From assembly GCF_019879105.1 (NCBI RefSeq), contig NZ_CP082247.1, positions 682,001-746,000 on the forward strand: a DNA stretch of 64,000 nucleotides. Direction: 5' to 3'. Shown here in pieces: positions 18,381 to 26,908 of the stretch (its first letter is position 1; each line of letters begins with the position of its first letter). The DNA is from Natrinema sp. SYSU A 869 (lineage in GTDB: Archaea; Halobacteriota; Halobacteria; Halobacteriales; Natrialbaceae). Below the pieces are notes generated by a model. That model was not told the DNA's origin and did not search any database. It was given only the letters and a program-made list of their open reading frames with translations. The position numbers were made by a program, and so were the translations under genes.

Positions 18381-19442
18381 ATGACCACACGAACTACACC
18401 CGTACCTGACGCGACAAGCGAGAGCATGGCGATGGTATCATCGTTCCTCGGCATCGCGTTCGATCTCTTCGACTGGTTCCTCGAGGACGTCTACGGCGCG
18501 AGGATGGACTGGCTCGCCGACTTCCTCGGCGCATCGATGCTCGGCTATCCCTACATGCAGCGGGCGTACCTCGGTGCCGTATGTATCGCCGTTATTGGAC
18601 CGCTCGTCGGGACGTTCCTCGTGCATCGAGAGCTCGCAATGATCGGTGATACGCTCGCCCATACTGCCTTCGCGGGCGTCGCCGTCGGACTGTTCATCAA
18701 CGCGACGTTCTCGCTGTCGCTGCCGCCGCTGCTCACCGCTTTCGTGGTGGCGGTCGTCACGGCTCTGCTTGTCGAGTTACTAATTGAACACGCTGGCGCG
18801 GACAGCGATACGTCGCTGGCGATCGTGTTGACCGGCGGGTTCGCGCTCGGGAGCATTCTCATCACGGCGACGGATGGCGGGATCGCCGTCGGGATCGACG
18901 CCTACCTGTTCGGGAGTCTGGCGACCGTTTCGAAGTCGGACGTCGGGCTTCTCGTCTTCATGTGTCTGCTCGTTGGCGGGGTTGTCTCACTCGCGTATCG
19001 ACCGCTGTTGTACGTCACGTTCGATGCGACGGCCGCCCGCACGGTGAGAATAAAGGTCAGACGCTACAAACGGCTCATGGTTGTTCTCACGGCGTTCGTC
19101 GTCGTCAGCGCAATGCAGATCATGGGCGTCATCCTGGTCGTCGCGATGCTCGTCGTGCCGGTCGCGACCGCGGCGCTCGTCGCCCGAAGCTTCAAGCGAT
19201 CGATCCTCCTCGCGATACTCGCCGCCGAGTTCGCGGCGGTCGTCGGCGTCACGGTTTCGTACGCCTACGGCATCGCCGCCGGCGGCTCGATCGTCCTTAC
19301 GGCAATCGGCGTCTACGTCGCCGTACTTGGTTCCCGAAAGTTACCTCGAGAAATACCCGTTCCGACGATGACGGGACGGAACCGGGATCTCGTCGAACAC
19401 TCCGCAGACGGCATCAAGGCAGACGGGGGTGAGGAGGAATGA
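18381..19442 (+). CDS. ZnuB/MntB-like metal ABC permease
   Basis: A 353-residue ABC-3 family permease with about eight to nine membrane segments from residue 62. Family signatures are visible: VHRELAMIGDTLAHTAFAGV (the coupling region), YLFGSLATVS and VVSAMQIMGVILVVAMLVVP. The first 60 residues contain an extra amphipathic stretch before the usual start. Completes the ZnuABC set. The C-terminus is hydrophilic (HSADGIKADGGEEE). Confidence 0.9.
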   Translation: MTTRTTPVPDATSESMAMVSSFLGIAFDLFDWFLEDVYGARMDWLADFLGASMLGYPYMQRAYLGAVCIAVIGPLVGTFLVHRELAMIGDTLAHTAFAGVAVGLFINATFSLSLPPLLTAFVVAVVTALLVELLIEHAGADSDTSLAIVLTGGFALGSILITATDGGIAVGIDAYLFGSLATVSKSDVGLLVFMCLLVGGVVSLAYRPLLYVTFDATAARTVRIKVRRYKRLMVVLTAFVVVSAMQIMGVILVVAMLVVPVATAALVARSFKRSILLAILAAEFAAVVGVTVSYAYGIAAGGSIVLTAIGVYVAVLGSRKLPREIPVPTMTGRNRDLVEHSADGIKADGGEEE

Positions 19443-19822
19443 CTGGCGAATCATCGCGTCGACGACGGAGACGCACGTTCGGACAGCCGGATCGACACCG
19501 CGAATCGTTCTCCCTCGAGTTATCGAGGCGGACGGCGCGTTCACGGAGAAACCTACACTTTTACAACCAAAACTTCAGTACTACAAGCAAGGTTGTATGA
19601 ACGAACTGCTCGATGCTGACCGGACGATGGTCGACGGTTCCCGCTGCAGATCGCCCAGAACCGACCGTGCCAGGAGGAGGCACAAAGTTCCACGAATAGG
19701 ACAGCACACTGCCCGGTGTGACGGTCAAGCACGACGGCACTGCCGGTTCTCCGATCACAATAATTGCTCGAGGAAGATCACTCGAGCGCGAGCGCAACCG
19801 ACTGTTCACTCCCTCTACTGAG
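19443..19822. other. Intergenic stretch before Dpp-type operon, with long inverted repeat
   Basis: No convincing gene. TACAACC at 19562-19568 is matched by GGTTGTA at 19591-19597, an inverted repeat with a 22-nt spacer, about 225 bp before the permease start. It could be an operator or an RNA hairpin in the leader of the transporter operon. Confidence 0.35.
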
Positions 19823-20773
19823 ATGTTACGTGCCCTCCTCTCTCGACTCGGGTCGCTGTCGGCCGTGATGGTCGGCGTCTCACTGATCACGTACGGGTTC
19901 GTGTTTCTCACACCGGGCGATCCGGCGTACACGATCCTCAGAGAGCAACGCCAGAGCCCCCCGTCGGCGTCCGAAGTCGCGGCTTTCCGCGCCGAACACG
20001 GACTGGACGATCCCTTCCTCGTCCAGTACGTCTCGTGGCTCACCGACGCGGTTCAGGGAGACCTCGGAACCTCGTACTATCAGTCCGAACCCGTGACCTC
20101 GCTAGTGCTCGCACAGCTGCCGAACACGCTCGAGCTCGCACTAGCGGCGACGGTCATCTCGGTGCTGGTCGCTGTTCCGATGGGCGTGGTCAGTGCCGTC
20201 CACCGTGACACCTGGATCGATCGGACTAGCCAAGTTGTCGCGTTGATCGGCGTCTCGATGCCGAACTTCTGGCTCGGCTACTTGCTACTGCTCGTGTGCT
20301 CGCTGTGGCTCGGCCTGACGCCCGTCGGCGGGGCAGGGACCCTCGGTCACCTCGTGTTGCCCGCGATCACGCTTGGCACCGGGATGGCCGCAATCGTCAC
20401 GCGGCTCGTCCGGACGTCGATGCTCGAGGTCCTCGAGGCCGAGTACGTCGATACTGCGCGGTCGAAGGGCGTCCGTGAACGGCTCGTGGTGTACAAACAC
20501 GCGCTCCGGAACGCCCTCGTCCCGGTCGTAACGATCGTCGGGCTCCAGTTCGGGACCGTGATCAACGGTGCCGTGATCGTCGAGGCCGTCTTCCAGCGCC
20601 CCGGGTTGGGGACGCTACTCGTCGACGCTGTCTTCGCCAGAGACTACCCGATCGTCCAGGGCGTCGTTCTGGTGACGGCGGCCGTGTTCGTCGTGACCAA
20701 CCAACTCGTCGATCTCGCGTACGTTGCGCTCGACCCGCGCATTGAACGCGGACGCGGAGGTGAGCGACCGTGA
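19823..20773 (+). CDS. Dpp/Opp/Nik-type ABC permease B
   Basis: A 316-residue permease from ATG 19823 (MLRALLSRLGSLSAVMVG). A longer frame starts at 19718 but adds 35 residues that resemble nothing in the family. It has the DppB layout: one N-terminal helix, an extracellular segment with GDPAYTILREQRQSPPSA, and five further helices with the EAA loop EAEYVDTARSKGVRERLVVYKHALRNAL and the C-terminal VEAVFQRPGLGTLLVDAV. The next gene starts with GTG overlapping its stop. The substrate class (peptide, nickel chelate, oligosaccharide) is not readable from the permease. Confidence 0.9.
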   Translation: MLRALLSRLGSLSAVMVGVSLITYGFVFLTPGDPAYTILREQRQSPPSASEVAAFRAEHGLDDPFLVQYVSWLTDAVQGDLGTSYYQSEPVTSLVLAQLPNTLELALAATVISVLVAVPMGVVSAVHRDTWIDRTSQVVALIGVSMPNFWLGYLLLLVCSLWLGLTPVGGAGTLGHLVLPAITLGTGMAAIVTRLVRTSMLEVLEAEYVDTARSKGVRERLVVYKHALRNALVPVVTIVGLQFGTVINGAVIVEAVFQRPGLGTLLVDAVFARDYPIVQGVVLVTAAVFVVTNQLVDLAYVALDPRIERGRGGERP

Positions 20774-21678
20774 GCGAACGACGCTCCGGACCACTTCCCT
20801 CAAGCGCGGATCCGGCTGGTCTCCTCGAGCGGGGGCGACAGCTCGTCCCGCGGACGAACGCCCAGATCCGGCTGGGTGGCGGAATCGTCGGGCTGCTCGT
20901 GGCCGTCGCCTTCGTCGGCCCAATGGTGTCGCCGTATGATCCGGCAGCACAGGCACTCGAGGCCCGGCTTCAGGGACCATCGTTCGCTCATCCGCTTGGA
21001 ACCGACGCGCTCGGCCGCGACGTGGCTACCCGGCTCGCCCACGGGGCTCGCGTCTCACTCGCACTAGCGCTCGGGGCGACGGCTGTCCGCCTCGTGATCG
21101 GAACGGCGATCGGCCTGCTCGCTGCGACGGGTGGGCGCGTCGTCGGCACTGTCCTGATGCGGCTCGTCGATATCCAACTCGCGTTCCCTGGACTCGTGCT
21201 CGCGCTCGTGATCGCCGGCGTCCTCGGGCCGAGTCTGCGAAACGTCGTCATCGCGCTCTCGATCGTCGGGTGGGCCTCGTACGCGCGGGTCATTCGAGGG
21301 AGCGTCCTCTCGATCAAAGAACGACCGTTCGTCCAGGCTGCGAAACTCTACGGGACGCCGTGGCACCGGCTCGTTCGCCGGCATCTGCTGCCACACGTCG
21401 CGAGTCCGGTAGTGGTCCTCGCGACGCTCAACCTCGGGACAGTCGTGCTGGCGGCCGCCGGGCTCTCCTATCTCGGACTGGGTGCCCAGCCTCCGACGGC
21501 CGAATGGGGGTCGATGATCGCTGACAGCCGGAGCTACCTGCGATCGGCACCGTGGCTCGTCACCGCACCCGGCGTCGCGATCATGCTGACCGTCATCGGC
21601 TTCAACCTACTCGGCGACGGGCTGCGAGACGCACTGGATCCCGACCACCTTGACGACCGCCAACGGAGACGAACCTGA
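20770..21678 (+). CDS. Dpp/Opp/Nik-type ABC permease C
   Basis: A 302-residue DppC-type permease starting with GTG 20770 in a GTGA overlap. The N-terminal cytosolic segment is followed by a helix at about 38-58, the conserved HPLGTDALGRDVATRLAHGARVS, and the EAA loop (YARVIRGSVLSIKERPFVQAAKLYG). The end LNLLGDGLRDALDP is typical. Pairs with the upstream permease to form the channel. Confidence 0.9.
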   Translation: MSERRSGPLPSSADPAGLLERGRQLVPRTNAQIRLGGGIVGLLVAVAFVGPMVSPYDPAAQALEARLQGPSFAHPLGTDALGRDVATRLAHGARVSLALALGATAVRLVIGTAIGLLAATGGRVVGTVLMRLVDIQLAFPGLVLALVIAGVLGPSLRNVVIALSIVGWASYARVIRGSVLSIKERPFVQAAKLYGTPWHRLVRRHLLPHVASPVVVLATLNLGTVVLAAAGLSYLGLGAQPPTAEWGSMIADSRSYLRSAPWLVTAPGVAIMLTVIGFNLLGDGLRDALDPDHLDDRQRRRT

Positions 21679-21680
21679 CC

Positions 21681-24092
21681 ATGAACAACGCACTCGAGAT
21701 CGAAAACCTCCACGTTCGATTCCACACCCGATCCGAAACGGTCCACGCAGTCAACGGCGCATCGTTCGAAATTGCCCCCGGCGAAATCGTTGGGCTGGTC
21801 GGCGAGAGCGGCTGTGGGAAGTCGGCCACCGCGCGATCGATCGTCCGCCTCGAATCGCCAGGCGAGATCACCGACGGCAGCATTCGATACGATGGCCAAG
21901 AGCTGACGACGGCCGACGACCGGACGCTCCGGCGGCTTCGCGGACGGGAACTCGCGATGGTCTTTCAGGACCCATCGACGACGCTGAACCCGGTGTACCC
22001 GGTTGGCGAACAGATCGCCGAGGCGCTGCGGATCCACCGCGACCCGGACCGTCAACCGTTCCTCAAAGAACTCGCTCTCGGGACGAGTTCCCGGCTCCGA
22101 TCGACGCGGCTCCGGTCGGATGTCCTCGATCTCATGGAGACTGTCGGCATCCCCCGCCCCGGCGAGCGGATCGACGCCTGCCCACATCAGTTCAGCGGCG
22201 GCATGCGCCAGCGAGCGATACTTGCGATCGCACTCGCCCGTCAGCCGTCGGTGTTGATCGCCGACGAGCCGACGACGGCTCTGGATACGACGACGCAAGC
22301 GGCCATCCTCGAGCGGCTGGCTGAACTCAACGACGCACGCGGGATGGGAATGCTGGTGATCAGCCACGATTTCGATGTCGTCTCGGCGCTGTGCGACCGA
22401 ATCGTCGTCATGTACGACGGCGTCGTCGTCGAGCAGGGCCCGGCCGACGAACTCCGTTCGAATCCCGCGCATCCGTACACGAAAGCGTTGCTCGGATGTC
22501 TGCCGAGCCGAGCCGATCCGCAGTCGCGATTGCCAACGGTCGAGGGGACACCACCGGACGGCACGTCGCCGTCGACGGGCTGTGCGTTCGCCGATCGCTG
22601 TCCGTTCGCGACCGACGACTGCCGCGGCCGGAATCCGCCCGTCGTCTCGGTCGGCCCGGATCGAACGGTCCGGTGTGGCGTGCCCAAAGCGCGCGACGCG
22701 TCGCTCGAGTCGATAGACGGCCGACAAACGACTGCGGAGACAGTGAGTAGTGCGCCGAACCCGTCGAACGCGTCGAGCACATCGGGTGTGTCAGATGCGC
22801 CGAACACGCCGTCGTCGCTGGCCGTCGACGGCGGGACAGCCGCGTCCCCCGCAAACGCGACAGTCGACTCACATACGGGCGGCAAGCCGACAACCGCTCT
22901 GTCGCTCGAGCCCGACGACTCGAAACCGGACGATCAGTCGACGCAGTCGAACGAACCGATCGTCGAACTCGAGTCCGTCACGAAGTCGTTCCGCCGCTCC
23001 GACGCGCTCGTCGACCGACTCCTCGGAGCCGACGATCGGATTCCGGCAGCCAGGAGCCTCTCGCTCGAGCTTCGCGCCGGCGAGACGGTCGGGCTGGTCG
23101 GCGAGAGTGGCTGTGGCAAGTCGACACTCGCGAAACTGATCGCGGGGCTCGAGGAACCCGACGACGGAGCTGTCAAACTCCATGGCCACCAGGTCGGCGT
23201 CGTCGACGGGCGGACGAGCGCGCAACTGGCCGAGATCGGTGTCGTATTCCAGCATCCGGGTGCGAGCCTCGACCCGAAGCGGACAGTGGCACAATCGATT
23301 GCCGAACCGCTGCTCGAGGCGGGGTGGTCGACGCCGCGGCGAACTGACCGCGTCGCGGAGGTGCTCTCGCTGGTCGATCTCTCGCCTGAGTGTGCCGATC
23401 GGTATCCGAAACAACTGTCCGGCGGGCAGCGCCAGCGCGTCGCGATCGCTCGCGCACTCGCGCTGGAACCGTCTGTACTTGTGGTCGACGAGCCGACGGC
23501 CGCGCTCGACGTCTCGACCCAGGCGACGATACTGAACCTGCTCGCCGACGTACAGGACGAACTCGGGCTCGCGACGCTGTTCGTCTCGCACGACCTCGAT
23601 GTCGTTCGCCACGTCGCGGACCGAGTCGCAGTGATGTACTGCGGGCAGCTCGTCGAGACCGGCCCCGCTCGCTCAACGCTCTCGACGCCGACACATCCGT
23701 ACACGCAAACGTTGCTAGACGCGATCCCGGACGATCGACGGGACGATGGGGCGGACACGAGTCAACGCGACGACGCGCTTGCGGGAGAGCCGCCAAGTCC
23801 TGCAGAACCACCGTCGGGCTGTGCCTTCCATCCGCGCTGTCCGGTCGCCACCGGGGAGTGTTCGCAGATCGAGCCGTCGTTGGAGTCCGCTGGCGACTCC
23901 CAGTCGCGCTGTCTGTATTCGGACGAGTGGACAGACGACGCGGATCGACGAGGTGGGGATCCGGATCGGCGGATGAGGGACGCGGATCGTTCGCGATCGG
24001 ACGGCGAGCGAACGGATTCTGACTCGAGCATGTACGACGCCGATACCGAGGAATCGCACACTGAGACTACTGACGGCTCTCCAAGCCAATGA
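21681..24092 (+). CDS. Fused DppD-DppF double ATPase
   Basis: An 803-residue protein with two complete ABC ATPase domains that are usually separate subunits. The first has Walker A GESGCGKSA (Ala instead of Thr), signature FSGGMRQR and Walker B VLIADEP. A Ser/Thr/Ala/Pro-rich linker covers about 340-430. The second domain has GESGCGKST, LSGGQRQR and VLVVDEP. Each is followed by the OppD/OppF C-terminal Cys motif (GCAFADRCPFATDDC and GCAFHPRCPVATGEC). The tail from about 750 is very acidic and Arg-rich. Fusion enforces 1:1 assembly under the B/C permeases. Overlap with the next gene is ATGA. Confidence 0.9.
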   Translation: MNNALEIENLHVRFHTRSETVHAVNGASFEIAPGEIVGLVGESGCGKSATARSIVRLESPGEITDGSIRYDGQELTTADDRTLRRLRGRELAMVFQDPSTTLNPVYPVGEQIAEALRIHRDPDRQPFLKELALGTSSRLRSTRLRSDVLDLMETVGIPRPGERIDACPHQFSGGMRQRAILAIALARQPSVLIADEPTTALDTTTQAAILERLAELNDARGMGMLVISHDFDVVSALCDRIVVMYDGVVVEQGPADELRSNPAHPYTKALLGCLPSRADPQSRLPTVEGTPPDGTSPSTGCAFADRCPFATDDCRGRNPPVVSVGPDRTVRCGVPKARDASLESIDGRQTTAETVSSAPNPSNASSTSGVSDAPNTPSSLAVDGGTAASPANATVDSHTGGKPTTALSLEPDDSKPDDQSTQSNEPIVELESVTKSFRRSDALVDRLLGADDRIPAARSLSLELRAGETVGLVGESGCGKSTLAKLIAGLEEPDDGAVKLHGHQVGVVDGRTSAQLAEIGVVFQHPGASLDPKRTVAQSIAEPLLEAGWSTPRRTDRVAEVLSLVDLSPECADRYPKQLSGGQRQRVAIARALALEPSVLVVDEPTAALDVSTQATILNLLADVQDELGLATLFVSHDLDVVRHVADRVAVMYCGQLVETGPARSTLSTPTHPYTQTLLDAIPDDRRDDGADTSQRDDALAGEPPSPAEPPSGCAFHPRCPVATGECSQIEPSLESAGDSQSRCLYSDEWTDDADRRGGDPDRRMRDADRSRSDGERTDSDSSMYDADTEESHTETTDGSPSQ

Positions 24093-25630
24093 CGCACGAC
24101 AGTTACTTCATGATGGATCGCCGAACCGCACTGCAAACGACGCTCGGAACCGCGACACTCGCCGTCGCCGGCTGTCTCTCAAGCAACGCCAAGAGTGCCG
24201 ATTTCCGGATCGGGAGCCCGTGGAAACCGAACCGGGATCCCCTCGATGGCGGGAGCATGATTCGCCGGCTCGGAATCACGGAGGCCCTGCTCGGCGTCAA
24301 TTACGACGCCGAGCCGGCCCCCGAACTGGCGACCGAGTGGGTGCGACTTGACGATCGGCGATGGGAGTTCACGCTCCGGGAGGGCGTCACGTTTCACGAT
24401 GGCGATGCCGTCGACGCGGCGGCTGTCATCGACTCGCTTCGCCGGACCACCGAGTCGACCGCGTTCGCGGATGTCCCGATCGAGACTGTCGAGGCGGTCG
24501 ACGAAACAACCGTTGCCGTGACGACGACAACGCCGTTCGCTCCGTTACCGGCGCATCTCTCGCGCAACGAGGCGGTGATCCTCAGTCCCGACGCTGTCGA
24601 CGCGGACGGGTCAGTCACTGACCTGTACAGCACCGGCCCGTTCGCCGTCGACTCGTTCCGGCCCGAGACCGCGGTTCGAACCGTCCGCAACGACGACTAC
24701 TACGGGCAGTCGCCCGCCCTCGAGTCCGTCCGCTACGAGGTCGTCGCGGACGACCAGACGCGCCGGATGAAACTCGAGACCGGCGAACTCGAGATGGCGC
24801 GGACCCTCCCCCACGAGACGGTCGACTCGCTTGAGTCGACCGACGGGATCGATGTCTACACGCCGGCGGTGCCGCGGGTACGGTTCCTCACGTTCGATAC
24901 GGACTCGGAACCGTTCGATGACGAACGCGTTCGACGGGCGGTCTCCCTGGCAATCGATCGGGAGACGATTACCGAGTCACTGCTCGACGGGGTCAGCGAT
25001 CCCGCCATCAGCCCGTTTTCGTCGTCGATCACGGAGTGGGGGAATCCGGACCTCGATCCGAATCCGTACGATCCGGACCGAGCCCGGACACTGCTTTCCG
25101 AGGCCGGCTGGACCGGCGGGACCGGGGGACGAACCCGCGACGGCGAGCCCCTCTCGGTCGAGTTTCTCACCTTCGACGCCAGGAGCCTCCCACTCATCGC
25201 CGAGGTGATGCAGGACCACCTCGCCGACGTGGGAATCGAAGTCGACGTGACGGTCCTCGAGTACAGCGCGATGATCGATCAAGTCGGCCAAGGCTCGTTC
25301 GACGCGTACCTCACGTCGTGGGGGACTCTCTGGTACCCCGATCCCGATCGGCTTGCCGAGATGTTCCATTCGACGGCCGCATCGTTATACCACGGGTACG
25401 AGAACGACCGCGTCGATACGCTGCTCGAGGAGGCGCGGAAACTCGATGATACCGATACGCGGCGGGAACGATACCACGAAGTCCAGTCAATCGTCGCGGA
25501 AGAAGCGCCGATTGCAGTGATAACGAATTACACGAATGTTATCGCGACCATCACAAATGTCCGCGGGTATGAGCCCCATCCGACGGAATCGAAGTACGGA
25601 CTCGAGTCGATCTCCCTGGACGATGACTAA
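24089..25630 (+). CDS. Family 5 (Dpp/Opp/Nik) substrate-binding lipoprotein
   Basis: A 513-residue SBP_bac_5 protein. An RRTALQ twin-arginine signal precedes a lipobox at AVAGC, so it is probably Tat-exported and lipid-anchored. The real start may be ATG 24110 or 24113. Conserved phrases are EPAPELATEWV, FTLREGVTFHDGDAVDAAAV, DDERVRRAVSLAIDRETI and the YHEVQSIVAEEAP end. It is the last gene of the operon, unusual because the binding protein is more often first. The neighbouring zinc genes make a metal-chelate or nickel substrate worth considering, but peptides are equally compatible. Confidence 0.88.
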   Translation: MTHDSYFMMDRRTALQTTLGTATLAVAGCLSSNAKSADFRIGSPWKPNRDPLDGGSMIRRLGITEALLGVNYDAEPAPELATEWVRLDDRRWEFTLREGVTFHDGDAVDAAAVIDSLRRTTESTAFADVPIETVEAVDETTVAVTTTTPFAPLPAHLSRNEAVILSPDAVDADGSVTDLYSTGPFAVDSFRPETAVRTVRNDDYYGQSPALESVRYEVVADDQTRRMKLETGELEMARTLPHETVDSLESTDGIDVYTPAVPRVRFLTFDTDSEPFDDERVRRAVSLAIDRETITESLLDGVSDPAISPFSSSITEWGNPDLDPNPYDPDRARTLLSEAGWTGGTGGRTRDGEPLSVEFLTFDARSLPLIAEVMQDHLADVGIEVDVTVLEYSAMIDQVGQGSFDAYLTSWGTLWYPDPDRLAEMFHSTAASLYHGYENDRVDTLLEEARKLDDTDTRRERYHEVQSIVAEEAPIAVITNYTNVIATITNVRGYEPHPTESKYGLESISLDDD

Positions 25631-25727
25631 AATAGTTTGAGACCAATAAGGTCAGCCATTCCATAGACTACAATATATGTTCTATATTATTACTGATCCC
25701 ACATCTCTTGTCTCTAAAATCGAACCC

Positions 25728-25969
25728 CTATCGATGATAAGTGTGGTTTATTTTAATATTACTGTTGACAATAGATGCAGTATTATCGGCGTCACATTTC
25801 CCGTAGCGTTCCCGGAAGACTAAACTCGCAATGACTTCGTCTCTGGCCTGTTCAAGCGTTCTATGCGGTAACCGGTTCGTCATATAATCGATAGCAGTAG
25901 ACAGCCATACCGCTCGTCGAGACGAATCTCGGTTTCGTCGTCCGAGACATGATCTGGACTTCGACTCAT
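25728..25969 (-). pseudogene. Small conserved-looking ORF with one frameshift
   Basis: From ATG 25969 the frame reads MSRSPDHVSDDETEIRLDER and soon stops. The other frame continues as WLSTAIDYMTNRLPH, then RTLEQARDEVIASLVFRERY, to TAG at 25728. Adding one base near 25907 unites them into an 80-residue, helical, acidic protein. A TATA-like TTTAAAAATAAG lies 13-25 nt before the ATG. I do not recognise the family. It is the only coding-like unit in the AT-rich gap between the transporter and the arabinan island. Confidence 0.4.
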
Positions 25970-26908
25970 ATCAGTTAATCTTATTTTTAAATTACCTTGA
26001 CTGTCATTGATTCCATTCACTAGCCGAATCTGCCGAGAACCCAAACAGTATTTGAAGACGAAAATTCTTCAAAACAGAACGAACTCAACTTCACCAACAG
26101 CCTTGGTGATGCTTCTCACTCTATACGACCCTGATCAATCTCATAAGTACTATTATTGAAGTGAGTTTTCGGGCAGAATTCCCTCAGAAGACGCGACGCT
26201 TCACTGTTCAATCGGTATCTGAACACCGCCAAGCGACTGCGCTAGTCATACCAGACAGGCACCAGTGGAGGTGGAAAACTAGACGGAGACTTCTCTCACT
26301 TCCGTTCTCTATCACTGATAGTGGGGACTCAATACAGCGTAACGGTTACTTCGTGTTTTGGCATATCGATACGAACTCGGCTCCTCTCGTGTCGCGACTG
26401 TGTATTTGAGTTTGGGGGAGGATGACAAACCCGATATTTACATACGTACGTTTGTAATAAATGTTGCGCTGACTTCGTGATCTGCCGTACCAGAGGCCGT
26501 TTTACGCGTAAGGAACATGGCTGTTGTACGAATCAGGACGCCGTAATAGACATAGAATATCGTTCTCTATGAGTGGAGCGACAGTGTCTCCGACTTTCCC
26601 TTCCGCTTCTGCAAGTGTTTTCGTCCCGGTCTCGAAAAGCGGCCGAACGTGTACTGTTTCGATCGGTGCATCGCGTTCGGCAGCCTCAATGTCTTCGAGA
26701 AGCGTGCGTAGACACCTGCGAACGACGGAGAAAGGACCTGACGAGTGCGTCAGACCGGATACCGGCCAGCGGCTGATCGTCCCCGCCGAAGTCGTCTGGT
26801 CTCGTCACCGGCCCGCATAGTACGTCGGATCCGCGAGCGAGTCGACAGCCGATACCACCCTCCGAACCGGGAAAATCGTCACGCGTTCTCAAGCCCACGT
26901 ACCCGCTA
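25970..26908. other. AT-rich intergenic region with possible gene remnants
   Basis: About 940 nt at the left border of the arabinan island, clearly lower in GC than the flanks up to about 26500. On the reverse strand 26523-26710 reads as protein-like sequence (LLEDIEAAERDAPIETVHV, then ETGTKTLAEAEGKVGDTV) without a start and interrupted upstream, suggesting a decayed gene. No insertion-sequence ends or terminal repeats were seen. Confidence 0.35.

Noticed and set aside
26161-26409. Forward ORF in the AT-rich gap
   Set aside because: No domain, no promoter at the right spacing, and no coding-type codon bias; left unannotated.
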